This document shows positions 33,459 through 44,707 of a stretch of 48,745 nt of DNA, piece by piece (position 1 is the stretch's first letter; each line of letters opens with the position of its first letter). The translations under genes and the position numbers were made by a program. The DNA comes from Bacteroidales bacterium. Its GTDB lineage: Bacteria; Bacteroidota; Bacteroidia; Bacteroidales; UBA932. The notes under the pieces were generated by a model that searched no databases, was not told the DNA's origin, and saw only the letters and a program-made list of their open reading frames with translations. The DNA lies in contig JAFSMS010000053.1 of the NCBI GenBank assembly GCA_017447815.1, positions 1-48,745 of the forward strand, written 5' to 3'.

Positions 33459-34725
33459 ACGTCGTTGCCATGCCGATGGTCCAGTCGCTGACCTGCGGGT
33501 CCAATCCGCGTCCCACGTCCAGCGAGAGGATGAAATTCGTGTTGATCTGGATTTTTCCCCCCAGGCCGAAAGCGGCCATCACGGGAAGGGACCTGTCCTG
33601 CCAGAGATTCAGTTCAGGGTATATTCCGCTCAGTTTCTTCTGCTCCTCGAGCCGGTAGGGCCGGGTGATGGCACAAAGGTCGGCAAAGGGATTCAGCACC
33701 AGGTTGACATCCTGATTGAAAAGACGGAAGCGGAAAGGGATGAAACGGAACTCGAAATTGCCCCATGCATAGCCGGCCGCCATCACGCGGTTGTAGCGGA
33801 TGCCCCGGACCGTAACACGGCTGCCAAGCCCGCAGATTTCCTCGTACGGATAAAAAATGGTGGCCACCTCGTTCAGATTGTAATAGGGAATTTCTCCGGC
33901 GAACTGATGCTGGAGCCCCAGGTGCCACGCAAAGACCAGCCGCTCCGGGACGAGGGTGACATAATGGCGGAAATGGGCCACCAATTGGGCATAACTGTAT
34001 TTCCAGTGCCCCAGAGCGGCATTTCCCACCAAGTACAGTTCCCCGTACATTCCCCTGCCGGGCGACAGTTCCACGTCCCGGGAATCATAAACGACGCCTC
34101 CCTTGAATTCCAGCGACGTCCCTCCCGCAAATTCATCTTCGCGGATGAGGCCGATGTCCCGGTATGCGGTGAAAAGGCTGTGTCCGGAATCGTACTTCTC
34201 CAGAGAGAAATCCTCCATCCGGACATGTCGGAACACGAAACCACCCATCCAATCCAGGTGGGGGCCGATATTTCCCATCACGGACCCGGAGACGCGGAAA
34301 AACCGCCGGTGGTTGGTGTACCACGCCGTCCGGCGCTCCGCATTCAGGTCCAGCGCCGCGTCATAGGGAGAAGCGATGCCGTTGAAACCGTAGAAGTTGT
34401 TCACCATGGCGTCCCGGTAGGTGACGCTGGCATTGACACGGTGGTCTGCGATGAGGGCCGGGGATTCAAAGTAGAAATGGGCGTACCAGGAACCTTTGGT
34501 GGCATAGGCGGCCGAAAAACCCGCATGGTGCAGGAAATTGGGATAGGTGCTGCCGTCCCCGTAATAGAAAAAGTCCGAATAGGCGCCCAGCGTCACACCG
34601 ATATCCGTCGTATAGCCCACATTGGGCATGGGCGTGAAAACCCAGCCGGTCTTGGGCTTGTCCTGTGCCAGGGAGCGGAGGAGCGGCAGCAGCAGGAAAA
34701 GGAAACAGATAAAAATCTTTTTCAC
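33448..34725 (-). CDS. BamA/TamA-like outer membrane beta-barrel protein
   Basis: This 425-residue protein starts with GTG at 34725, just before a signal peptide (KKIFICFLFLLLPLLRSLAQ) and after an AAGGAT stretch. An upstream ATG at 34809 would add 28 residues that do not fit. The rest is a beta-barrel of alternating aromatic strands with a C-terminal VGRGLDPQVSDWTIGMATTYVF and final aromatic residue, like the surface-antigen (Omp85) family. No POTRA domains are present, so it is a barrel-only member whose cargo is unknown. It leads a two-gene unit with the serine hydrolase. Confidence 0.72.
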   Translation of the reverse strand: MKKIFICFLFLLLPLLRSLAQDKPKTGWVFTPMPNVGYTTDIGVTLGAYSDFFYYGDGSTYPNFLHHAGFSAAYATKGSWYAHFYFESPALIADHRVNASVTYRDAMVNNFYGFNGIASPYDAALDLNAERRTAWYTNHRRFFRVSGSVMGNIGPHLDWMGGFVFRHVRMEDFSLEKYDSGHSLFTAYRDIGLIREDEFAGGTSLEFKGGVVYDSRDVELSPGRGMYGELYLVGNAALGHWKYSYAQLVAHFRHYVTLVPERLVFAWHLGLQHQFAGEIPYYNLNEVATIFYPYEEICGLGSRVTVRGIRYNRVMAAGYAWGNFEFRFIPFRFRLFNQDVNLVLNPFADLCAITRPYRLEEQKKLSGIYPELNLWQDRSLPVMAAFGLGGKIQINTNFILSLDVGRGLDPQVSDWTIGMATTYVF

Positions 34726-34743
34726 AAGGGATCCTTTTTGATA

Positions 34744-34751
34744 CAAATATA
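34744..34751 (-). promoter_or_regulatory. Promoter -7 box of the barrel-hydrolase unit
   Basis: TATATTTG read leftward, about 19 bases before the GTG start. No clear TTTG lies at the expected distance. It diverges from the V-ATPase promoter 34 bases away. Confidence 0.5.
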
Positions 34752-34785
34752 GGGAAAAACTATGGGATGTAGGAAGATTTTTTGT

Positions 34786-34793
34786 TATATTTG
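34786..34793 (+). promoter_or_regulatory. Promoter -7 box of the V-ATPase operon
   Basis: TATATTTG followed by C, giving a leader of about 34 bases before the subunit E gene. The -33 region is poor. Confidence 0.55.
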
Positions 34794-34833
34794 CAAAATA
34801 CACATGCATACTCTAAGATAACTTTATAAGCAT

Positions 34834-35436
34834 ATGGACAAACTCCAGGAACTGACCCAGAAGCTGTACAACGAGGGTCTTTCAAAAGGAAAAGAAGAAG
34901 GCGCAGCCATTCTGGCCCAAGCCAAAGAAGAAGCCGATTCCATCGTAAAAAAAGCCCAAGAAGAGGCAGCCCACATTATGGAAAATGCCCGCAAAGAGGC
35001 TGAGGATTACCGCATTAAGATGGAAGGTGACGTAAAAATGGCCTCCACCCAGGCCCTTCAGGCCACCCGTGCCGGCATCGAGAACCTCATCGTCACCAAG
35101 GCCGTGGACGCCCCCGTCAAGAGCGCCCTTTCGGAAGCCGCTTTCGTCAAAGAGATCATCAGCGCAGTGGCATCCCGCTTCAGCGCCCAGGAGAGCACGG
35201 ACATCGCCCTTCTCCTCCCCGAAAAACTGCAAAAGGAACTGGAACCGTTCGTGCAGGGCGAGTTGGCCAAAACCCTCGGCAAGGGCGTAGAGGCTTCCTT
35301 CTCCAAGAAAGTGGAAGGCGGCTTCAAGATCGGCCCCAAGGACGGCAGTTATTTTATCAGCCTCACGGACGAGAGTTTCCAGCAGCTGATCGGAGACTAT
35401 CTCCGCCCCGCCACCAAGAAAATCCTTTTCGGATAG
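34834..35436 (+). CDS. V-type ATPase subunit E
   Basis: This 200-residue protein is the peripheral stalk subunit E. Its first 75 residues are a charged Ala/Glu/Lys-rich coiled coil (KEEGAAILAQAKEEADSIVKK) and the rest is a globular head that binds subunit B. It is the first gene of the V-ATPase operon. The usual coiled-coil partner, subunit G/H, is not encoded in this operon. Confidence 0.85.
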   Translation: MDKLQELTQKLYNEGLSKGKEEGAAILAQAKEEADSIVKKAQEEAAHIMENARKEAEDYRIKMEGDVKMASTQALQATRAGIENLIVTKAVDAPVKSALSEAAFVKEIISAVASRFSAQESTDIALLLPEKLQKELEPFVQGELAKTLGKGVEASFSKKVEGGFKIGPKDGSYFISLTDESFQQLIGDYLRPATKKILFG

Positions 35437-35439
35437 CCC

Positions 35440-36087
35440 ATGAGCAATTTCGAGTATATCATCTCCAGCCTCCCCTACCTTACGGCAGACTACAAATACG
35501 AAGACGGAGAAGGTTTCAGGAGTGTCATCGACCAGATTCTCAGCAACCTTTCGGAAAAGGATGCCGGGGCGCTGGAATTCCTCCTCAAGGGTTTTGACGC
35601 CGATGAACTCAATCCGGACTTCTATGCCCGGGCACTGTCCCATCCGGTGAAGTTCCTGCGGGAGTATTTCCGCTTCGACCTCAACCTCCGCAACGCCAAG
35701 GTCGGCTTCCTGAACAGGGAACTGGGCCGCCCCGACGGGCAGGACCTCATCACCGGCCTGGGAACGGAGGAGGACGAAAACCTGGATATCGACCTCTACC
35801 GCTTCCGCGGCGGCGAGTTCGAAGAGAACGACGCCGTTGCATCGGCCCTCGCCCAGGACAGTCTGCTGGGAAGGGAAAAAGCCCTGGACGACATCACCTG
35901 GGAGAAAATCTCCTCCCTGGAAACCTTCCACTACTTCGACATCACCGCCGTGCTGGCCTATGTGGCCAAACTGCACATCGTCAACCGCTGGCTGGCCTTG
36001 GATCCCGAAAAGGGCCGTGAACTGTTCCGCACCCTGGTGGATGAGGTCAGGGGCACCTTCCAAGGCGTAAACTTCACCGACAAATAA
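35440..36087 (+). CDS. DUF2764 protein, likely V-ATPase subunit C/d counterpart
   Basis: This 215-residue protein starts MSNFEYIISSLPYLTADYKY and matches the DUF2764 pattern of proteins found between subunits E and A in V-ATPase operons of Bacteroidetes and Chlamydiae. It is rich in Leu and acidic residues with likely helices. Such operons lack the canonical subunit C (d), which links the central rotor to the membrane ring, so DUF2764 is a reasonable replacement. That role is inference from conserved context. It is three bases after subunit E. Confidence 0.8.
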   Translation: MSNFEYIISSLPYLTADYKYEDGEGFRSVIDQILSNLSEKDAGALEFLLKGFDADELNPDFYARALSHPVKFLREYFRFDLNLRNAKVGFLNRELGRPDGQDLITGLGTEEDENLDIDLYRFRGGEFEENDAVASALAQDSLLGREKALDDITWEKISSLETFHYFDITAVLAYVAKLHIVNRWLALDPEKGRELFRTLVDEVRGTFQGVNFTDK

Positions 36088-36098
36088 GCAAACCATAT

Positions 36099-37841
36099 AT
36101 GAAAACAAAAGGAATAGTTACCGGTATCGTGAGTAACCTCGTCACCGTCAAGGTGGACGGGCCGGTTGCTGAAAATGAAATCTGCTACATCGACCTGCAA
36201 GGCGTGAAGATGATGGCGGAAGTAATCAAGGTGGCCGGAGACAATGCTTCCGTGCAGGTGTTCGAGAGCACCCGCGGCCTCAAGGGAGGCGACACCGTGG
36301 AATTTGAAGGAAGGATGCTGGAAGTCCAGTTGGGCCCCGGCCTGCTGTCCAGCACCTATGACGGCCTGCAGAACAACCTGGCCACCATGGACAACGTGTT
36401 CCTGCAGCGCGGCGAATATACAGACCCGCTGGACCGCGGGAAACTGTGGGACTTCACCCCCCTGGCCAAAGCCGGAGACAAAGTGATTGCCGCAGACTGG
36501 CTGGGCGAGGTCAAGGAAGGCTGGCTGCCCCACAAGATCATGGTTCCTTTCTCCTTCGAGGGCGAATACACCGTAAAATCCGTCAAGGAAGCCGGCCAGT
36601 ACAACGTGGACACCACCATCGCCATCCTGGAAAACGCCCAGGGAGAGGAGGTTCCCGTCACCATGGTACAGAAATGGCCCGTGAAAGTGGCCGTCAAAGG
36701 ATATAAGGAAAAACCCCGTCCCAACAAGATCATGGAAACGGGCGTCCGCGTCATCGACACCCTGAACCCCATCGCCGAAGGCGGCACCGGCTTTATTCCC
36801 GGTCCTTTCGGCTGCGGAAAAACCGTGCTGCAGCACGCCATCGCCAAGCAGGGAGACGCCGACGTAATCGTGATGGCCGCCTGCGGTGAACGTGCCAACG
36901 AAGTGGTGGAGATTTTCACCGAATTCCCCGAACTGATCGACCCCCATACCGGCCGTCACCTGATGGAGCGTACCACCATCATCTGCAACACCTCCAACAT
37001 GCCGGTCGCCGCCCGTGAGGCCTCCGTATATACGGCCATGACCATCTGTGAATACTACAGGGCCATGGGGTTGAAATGCCTCCTCCTGGCCGACTCCACC
37101 TCCCGCTGGGCCCAGGCCCTCCGTGAGATGAGCAACCGTATGGAGGAACTCCCCGGCGCCGATGCCTTCCCGGTTGACCTCTCGGCCATCATCTCCAACT
37201 TCTATTCCCGCGCGGGAATGGTCGTGCTCAATAACGGACAGACGGGTGCCGTCACCTTCATCGGCACGGTATCCCCTGCCGGCGGTAACCTCAAGGAACC
37301 CGTGACCGAGAGCACCAAGAAGGCCGCCCGCTGCTTCTACGCCCTGGAGCAGGCCCGTGCCGACCAGAAGCGCTATCCGGCCGTCGGCCCGCTGGAGTCC
37401 TATTCCAAATACCTGGATTATCCCGAGATCCGCCAGTACCTGGACGAAACCGTGGAGAAAGGCTGGGTAGAAAAAGTCCTCTGGGCCAAGAATATTGTCC
37501 GCCGCGGCAAGGAAGCCGCCGAGCAGATCAACATCCTCGGTGACGACGGCGTTCCCATGAGTTACCATGTGAATTTCTGGAAGAGCGAACTGGTGGACTT
37601 CGTCATCCTGCAACAGGATGCCTTCGATGCCATCGACGCCCTGTGCCCGCTGGAGCGGCAACGCTTCATGCTGGACCTGGTGCTGGACATCTGCGGCAAG
37701 GACTATGATTTCGAAGACTTTGAAAAGTGCCGCGACTTCTTCAAGAATCTCATCAATGAGCTTCGCCAGATGAACTACTCCGCCTACGAGAGCGAGCAGT
37801 TCTGGGCCTACAATGAATCCGTTAAGAAAATGATTGCATAG
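36099..37841 (+). CDS. atpA: V-type ATPase catalytic subunit A
   Basis: This 580-residue protein is the catalytic subunit. Its Walker A motif GPFGCGKT is at 235-242, and the A-type insert (non-homologous region) lies before it. LLADSTSRWAQALREMSNRM and the EELPGADAFPVDL segment are typical of V/A-type catalytic chains. It forms the A3B3 hexamer with subunit B in the cytoplasm, coupling ATP hydrolysis or synthesis to ion movement through the membrane ring. Confidence 0.96.
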   Translation: MKTKGIVTGIVSNLVTVKVDGPVAENEICYIDLQGVKMMAEVIKVAGDNASVQVFESTRGLKGGDTVEFEGRMLEVQLGPGLLSSTYDGLQNNLATMDNVFLQRGEYTDPLDRGKLWDFTPLAKAGDKVIAADWLGEVKEGWLPHKIMVPFSFEGEYTVKSVKEAGQYNVDTTIAILENAQGEEVPVTMVQKWPVKVAVKGYKEKPRPNKIMETGVRVIDTLNPIAEGGTGFIPGPFGCGKTVLQHAIAKQGDADVIVMAACGERANEVVEIFTEFPELIDPHTGRHLMERTTIICNTSNMPVAAREASVYTAMTICEYYRAMGLKCLLLADSTSRWAQALREMSNRMEELPGADAFPVDLSAIISNFYSRAGMVVLNNGQTGAVTFIGTVSPAGGNLKEPVTESTKKAARCFYALEQARADQKRYPAVGPLESYSKYLDYPEIRQYLDETVEKGWVEKVLWAKNIVRRGKEAAEQINILGDDGVPMSYHVNFWKSELVDFVILQQDAFDAIDALCPLERQRFMLDLVLDICGKDYDFEDFEKCRDFFKNLINELRQMNYSAYESEQFWAYNESVKKMIA

Positions 37842-37844
37842 ACT

Positions 37845-39164
37845 ATGGCAACGAAAGCATATCAAAGAGTTTATACCAAACTGGAAGGCATCACAAAGGC
37901 CACCGTATCCCTCAAAGCCAAGGGCGTCTCCAATGACGAACTGGCCGTCGTGGACGGAAGGCTGGCCCAGGTGGTGCGCATCAAGGGAGAGACCGTCACC
38001 CTGCAGGTCTTCTCCGGCACCGAGGGCATCCCCACCAACGCCGAGGTGGTGTTCCTGGGGGAACCGCCCGTTCTCAAAGTGTCGGACCAGTTGTCCGGCC
38101 GCTTCTTCGATGCCTATGGTCATCCGATCGACGGCGGTCCGGAAATTGACGGCGAGGAGCGCCCCATCGGCGGTCCTTCCGTGAACCCGTACAAGCGCCG
38201 CCAGCCCTCGCAACTCATTCCCACCGGCATTGCCGGCATCGACCTCAACAACACCCTGGTTTCCGGCCAGAAGATCCCCTTCTTCGCAGACCCGGACCAA
38301 CCCTACAACCAGGTAATGGCCGATGTCGCCCTGCGGGCCGACGTGGACAAAATCATCCTGGGCGGCATGGGCCTGTCCAACGACGACTACCTGTTCTTCC
38401 GCCACAGTTTCGAGGCGGCCGGTGCCCTGGACAAGATCATCTGCTTCATCAACACAACGGAGAATCCGCCGGTGGAGCGTCTGCTGGTGCCGGACATGGC
38501 CCTCACCGCCGCCGAGTACTTCGCCGTAGACAAGAACGAAAAGGTGCTGGTGCTCCTGACCGACATGACCCTGTATGCCGACGCCCTGTCCATCGTCTCC
38601 AACCGTATGGACCAGATTCCGTCCAAGGACTCCATGCCGGGTTCCCTGTACAGCGACCTCGCCAAAATCTATGAGAAAGCCGTTCAACTGCCCACCGGAG
38701 GCTCCATCACCATCATAGCCGTCACCACGCTGAACGACGGGGACATCACCCACGCCATCCCGGACAACACCGGCTACATTACGGAAGGCCAGCTCTTCCT
38801 CAGAGCCGATTCCGACACCGGCAAGGTCATTATCGACCCGTTCCGCTCCCTGTCCCGACTCAAACAACTGGTGCAGGGCAAGAAGACGCGCGAAGACCAC
38901 TCGCAGGTGATGAACGCCTCCGTGCGTCTGTATGCCGACGCCCAGAACGCTAAGACCAAACTGGAGAACGGTTTCGACCTCTCCGACTACGACCACCGCT
39001 GCCTGGACTACTCGAAGGATTACGCCCGCGAGCTCCTGGCCATCGACGTGAACATCGGCATCACCGAAATGCTGGACACGGCCTGGAAACTTTTCGCCAA
39101 ATACTTCACTCCGGCCGAAACCGGTATCAAACAGGCACTTATCGATAAATACTGGGTTAAATAA
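37845..39164 (+). CDS. atpB: V-type ATPase subunit B
   Basis: This 439-residue protein is the non-catalytic nucleotide-binding subunit. It lacks a Walker A loop, having SGQKIPFFADPDQPYNQ in its place. It carries the family segments LVLLTDMTLYADALSIVSNRMDQIPSKD and MPGSLYSDLAKIYEKA. It starts three bases after subunit A and its stop overlaps the start of subunit D by one base. Confidence 0.95.
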   Translation: MATKAYQRVYTKLEGITKATVSLKAKGVSNDELAVVDGRLAQVVRIKGETVTLQVFSGTEGIPTNAEVVFLGEPPVLKVSDQLSGRFFDAYGHPIDGGPEIDGEERPIGGPSVNPYKRRQPSQLIPTGIAGIDLNNTLVSGQKIPFFADPDQPYNQVMADVALRADVDKIILGGMGLSNDDYLFFRHSFEAAGALDKIICFINTTENPPVERLLVPDMALTAAEYFAVDKNEKVLVLLTDMTLYADALSIVSNRMDQIPSKDSMPGSLYSDLAKIYEKAVQLPTGGSITIIAVTTLNDGDITHAIPDNTGYITEGQLFLRADSDTGKVIIDPFRSLSRLKQLVQGKKTREDHSQVMNASVRLYADAQNAKTKLENGFDLSDYDHRCLDYSKDYARELLAIDVNIGITEMLDTAWKLFAKYFTPAETGIKQALIDKYWVK

Positions 39165-39768
39165 TGGCTATCAAGTTCCAATACAATAAAACTTCGCTGA
39201 CGGAAATCGGCAAGCAGCTCAAGGTCCGGCAGCGCGCCCTCCCCACCCTTCAGAACAAGGAGAGCGCCCTGCGGCTGGAAGTGCGCAAGGCCAAGGCCGA
39301 CAGCGACCGTTTGATTGACGAGTTGGAGCAGGCCCTGCAGCGTTACGATTATCTGGCCGCCCTGTGGAACGAGTTCGACCCCGGGCTCATCGCCATTACG
39401 GACGTGGAACTCTACACCAAGAAAGTGGCCGGTGTGAAAACCCCCGCCCTGGGAGAGATCAAATACGAAATCCGTCCCTTCAACGCCTTCGTGAAACCCG
39501 CCTGGTATGCAGACGGCGTCGCCATCCTCAAGGAACTCAGCCGGCTGGGCATCGAGTCGGAGGTATATAAAGAGAAAGCCCGGATTCTGGATTACCAGAG
39601 AAAGAAGACCACCCAGAAGGTGAACCTGTACGAGAAAGTGCAGATTCCCGGCTACCGGGAGGCCATCCGCAAAATCAAACGCTACATGGAAGATGAGGAG
39701 AACCTCTCCAAGGCCTCTTCCAAGATTGTCAAAAACCGCCATGCAGAGGAAGAGGAGGCCTCAGAGCG

Positions 39769-39772
<4 letters not shown>
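39164..39772 (+). CDS. atpD: V-type ATPase subunit D (central rotor)
   Basis: This 202-residue protein is mostly two long helices (residues about 10-70 and 130-190) that form the coiled-coil rotor shaft inside the A3B3 ring. The N-terminal FQYNKTSLTEIGKQLKVRQRALP and the VEKVQIP-like YEKVQIPGYREAIRKIKRYMEDEEN match the NtpD/AtpD family. The small rotor subunit F that normally accompanies it is not encoded here. Confidence 0.93.
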
Positions 39773-42001
<2,229 letters not shown>

Positions 42002-42016
42002 GCATCGCAACGTCCC

Positions 42017-42056
42017 AAAAAAGACTGGGCCTCCTCGATGGGGTCCAGTCTTTTTT
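42017..42056. terminator. Bidirectional terminator between atpK and yggS
   Basis: AAAAAAGACTGG (42017-42028) pairs with CCAGTCTTTTTT (42045-42056) around a 16-base loop. A run of T follows on the + strand and the mirrored run of A serves the leftward yggS transcript. Confidence 0.88.
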
Positions 42057-42073
42057 TATACGTCCTGTGACAT

Positions 42074-42739
42074 TCAGTACTCCCGGGGGCCGAAGATATC
42101 GGTGCCGATGCGCACCATCGTGGCGCCATGCCGCACGGCAAGGGGCCAGTCCCCGGACATGCCGATGGACAAGATATCAAAGCCGTCCATCCCGGAAGCT
42201 TTGATTCGTCTATACAACGTCTCGATCCTCTCAAAATCCTTCTCCACCACCGCCATGTCATCGGTATTCGTCGCCATTCCCATCAGTCCCCGGATGCGTA
42301 AGTTTCCAGGTTCTGAGCCTCTCCCTTCGCCGCGAAGAATCTCCAGGATTTCTTCCTCGGAGAAGCCTTGCTTGGTCTCCTCGGCCCCGAGATGGAGTTC
42401 AAGAAGAACATCCACTACCCTGCCGTTCTCAAACGCCCATCTGTTGATGGCCTCCAGCAGATGCAGGGAATCCACGGACTGGACCAAGGAGACATATGGC
42501 AGCACCAATTTGAGTTTGTTGGTCTGAAGATGGCCGATAAAATGCCACTGAACGTCGGAGGGCATCTGCGGCACCTTGGCGGCAAGTTCCTGGGGACGGT
42601 TCTCCGCAAAGAGACGCTGTCCCGCGTCATACGCCTCCATGAGCCTTTCCACGGGATGGAATTTGGAAACCGCCACCAGCGCAACACCGGAGGGAATCTG
42701 TCGTCTCAGTTCACAAAGCCTGTCGGAAATAGTGCTCAT
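42074..42739 (-). CDS. YggS-family PLP homeostasis protein
   Basis: This 221-residue protein is a PLP-binding alanine-racemase-fold protein (YggS/PROSC). Its PLP lysine is in ALVAVSKFHPVERLMEAYDAG near residue 25. FAENRPQELAAKV, WHFIGHLQTNKLK, and the C-terminal LSIGMSGDWPLAVRHGATMVRIGTDIFGPREY-type segment (SIGMSGDWPLAVRHGATMV) are family marks. It balances free PLP in the cytoplasm. It lies alone on the minus strand between two terminators and no consensus promoter is obvious. Confidence 0.93.
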   Translation of the reverse strand: MSTISDRLCELRRQIPSGVALVAVSKFHPVERLMEAYDAGQRLFAENRPQELAAKVPQMPSDVQWHFIGHLQTNKLKLVLPYVSLVQSVDSLHLLEAINRWAFENGRVVDVLLELHLGAEETKQGFSEEEILEILRGEGRGSEPGNLRIRGLMGMATNTDDMAVVEKDFERIETLYRRIKASGMDGFDILSIGMSGDWPLAVRHGATMVRIGTDIFGPREY

Positions 42740-42782
42740 AGGAATCCAAATAACATACAGGGTCTGATCGAAAACAATCTGA

Positions 42783-42817
42783 AATGAAGATAGGGGTCCA
42801 TGGAATCGGACCCCTAT
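42783..42817 (-). terminator. Rho-independent terminator after yidC
   Basis: Read leftward, ATAGGGGTCC, an eight-base loop and GGACCCCTAT form a 10-bp stem (42790-42817), followed by the T-rich CTTCATTTC. It ends the DUF349-yidC transcript. Confidence 0.8.
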
Positions 42818-42823
42818 GAACGT

Positions 42824-44704
42824 TTAGCGTTTCTTTTTGTTCTGTTTCTCCATCTCACGCTGCATCCTCTGGGCTTCTTCCAGCCGCTGCTGCCACTTGC
42901 TCTTGGGCGCAGCCTTGCCGCTGGCTTCGGCCGCTTTCACTTTGGCCAGAATGGCATCGGGCTTCACAACCCACTTGCGGATGACAAACGTTTCCACCAT
43001 CGTAATCAGGTTGGAAAGCAGATAGTAATAACTGAGGCCGGAGGAAAGGTTGTTACAGATGAAGAACATCATGACGGGCATCATGTACAGGCTCATCACC
43101 TGCATCATCTTGGCGTTGGGGTCGTTGCCGGCCGTCTGGTTCTGCATGGTGATCTTCGAGTAGAAGAACATGGACAGGGCCATCAGAAGGGCAAAGAGCG
43201 AGATGTGGTCCATGCCCAGGATGCTGGTTCCCCAATGGATGACATCGTCATAGGCGCTCAGGTCCTCAGCCCACAGGAACGGCTGCTGGCGCAGTTGGAT
43301 GGAAGCCGGGAAGAAGCGGAACATGGCCCAGAGGATCGGCATCTGGAGCAACATGGGCAGGCAGCCGCCCATGGGCGAGACACCGGCCTTGCGGTACAGG
43401 TCCATGGTTTCCTGCTGCTTCTTCATGGCATCCTCCTGTTTGGGATACTTGGCATTGATCTTCTCCATATACGGCTTCAGGGCCTGCATCTTGGCGCTGG
43501 AAGAGTAACTCTTGTAGGCGAAAGGCAGGACCACGATCTTGATGAAGATGGTCATCAGGAGGATGATGATGCCGTAACTGGAGATGAACTTGGACAGCCA
43601 GTCGAACAGCGGAATAATCACATACTTGGTGAAGACGCCGATAATCCTGCCACCCAGCGGAATCACCTTTTCATAGGCATGGTCATAGGCTTTGAGGCCT
43701 TTATAGTCGTTGGGGCCGAAATAGAACTCGAAGGGCACTTCGATATGGTCCGAGCCCGGAGTGATATCGGCCTGCATGAGGGCCCGGCAGTGCATCAGGT
43801 CCGTACCGTCCTTGGGCAGGAAGTCAATCTTGAACTCTCCGTAGGTGAAATTCTTCGGGGAGCGCATGATGGCACTGAAGAACTGCTGCTGGAAGGCGAA
43901 CCATTCGATGTTGTTGTTGAAGCGCTTCTCTCCCCCGCGGCCGTTGCCGATATTGGCCGGCTTCTTGTCGTCCGGGAAATAGTAATTGAGGCGGGAGTAC
44001 TGGGTTTCGTTCTTGTAGCCCTTCTCCATGCGCGGGATGATGGCGTCGAAGTCGATGTCGATGCTTCCGACATTGCGCGGAATCAGGTTGCCCATCCCCA
44101 CGAATGAAAGCGTTTCGTTCACCGAATAGGAATCCTTCACCAGGGTGTACTTCTGCTCGATGTAACCGCCGCTCCCCATCGGGAGGCGCATCACCACCGT
44201 GCTGTCCGAAGAGGCCTCCGGTACATACTGGAAGGTGAATTTCCGCGTGTCGATGGCCGTAGGGGCATAGACCACATAGCCCAGTTGGCTCTTCTCTCCC
44301 TGCAGGAGATAAATGGGTTCCTTGCTATAGGTAAGATAGTCCTTTACCTTTACCGAATACGGCTGGGCGCCACGGGTGGTGAAGACCACTTCCAGTTTCT
44401 CGTTCTCAAGTTTCAGGAGTTGTCCTTCGGCCCGGGCTGCGCTGTTGAGGAGGGAATCCGAATAGACCGGGGCCACCGGAGCCTGCACGGCCGTGGCGGC
44501 CGAGTCGGCAGCGGCGGCGGCTTCGGGATGCTCGGCCCGCCAGATGCTGTCCTGCTGCCACTGGGCATAGGCCTCAGCGGCGGCGATGGAATCCAGTTGG
44601 GCCTGATATTCCTTCTGTTTGGCCACTTGACGGCTCTGATACCCGAAGACCCCCAGCATGATGAGGAAAATCAGGACAAAGCCGATGATTGAATTCTTAT
44701 CCAT
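42824..44704 (-). CDS. yidC: Membrane protein insertase YidC
   Basis: This 626-residue protein inserts proteins into the inner membrane with or without SecYEG. An N-terminal transmembrane helix (residues about 4-22, IIGFVLIFLIMLGVFGY) leads to a large periplasmic beta-sandwich (about 75-350). The conserved five-helix 60KD_IMP core follows, with FAYKSYSSSAKMQALKPYMEKI, GCLPMLLQMPILWAMFRFFP and LYMMPVMMFFICNNLSSGL. The tail is basic (KQNKKKR) and may touch ribosomes. It starts three bases after the DUF349 gene. Confidence 0.95.
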   Translation of the reverse strand: MDKNSIIGFVLIFLIMLGVFGYQSRQVAKQKEYQAQLDSIAAAEAYAQWQQDSIWRAEHPEAAAAADSAATAVQAPVAPVYSDSLLNSAARAEGQLLKLENEKLEVVFTTRGAQPYSVKVKDYLTYSKEPIYLLQGEKSQLGYVVYAPTAIDTRKFTFQYVPEASSDSTVVMRLPMGSGGYIEQKYTLVKDSYSVNETLSFVGMGNLIPRNVGSIDIDFDAIIPRMEKGYKNETQYSRLNYYFPDDKKPANIGNGRGGEKRFNNNIEWFAFQQQFFSAIMRSPKNFTYGEFKIDFLPKDGTDLMHCRALMQADITPGSDHIEVPFEFYFGPNDYKGLKAYDHAYEKVIPLGGRIIGVFTKYVIIPLFDWLSKFISSYGIIILLMTIFIKIVVLPFAYKSYSSSAKMQALKPYMEKINAKYPKQEDAMKKQQETMDLYRKAGVSPMGGCLPMLLQMPILWAMFRFFPASIQLRQQPFLWAEDLSAYDDVIHWGTSILGMDHISLFALLMALSMFFYSKITMQNQTAGNDPNAKMMQVMSLYMMPVMMFFICNNLSSGLSYYYLLSNLITMVETFVIRKWVVKPDAILAKVKAAEASGKAAPKSKWQQRLEEAQRMQREMEKQNKKKR

Positions 44705-44707
44705 AGG

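Noticed and set aside
35958-38996. A 1012-codon open frame on the minus strand opposite the V-ATPase A and B genes
   Set aside because: It is a shadow of two highly conserved genes, has biased His/Gly/Val composition, and lacks any domain or start signal.
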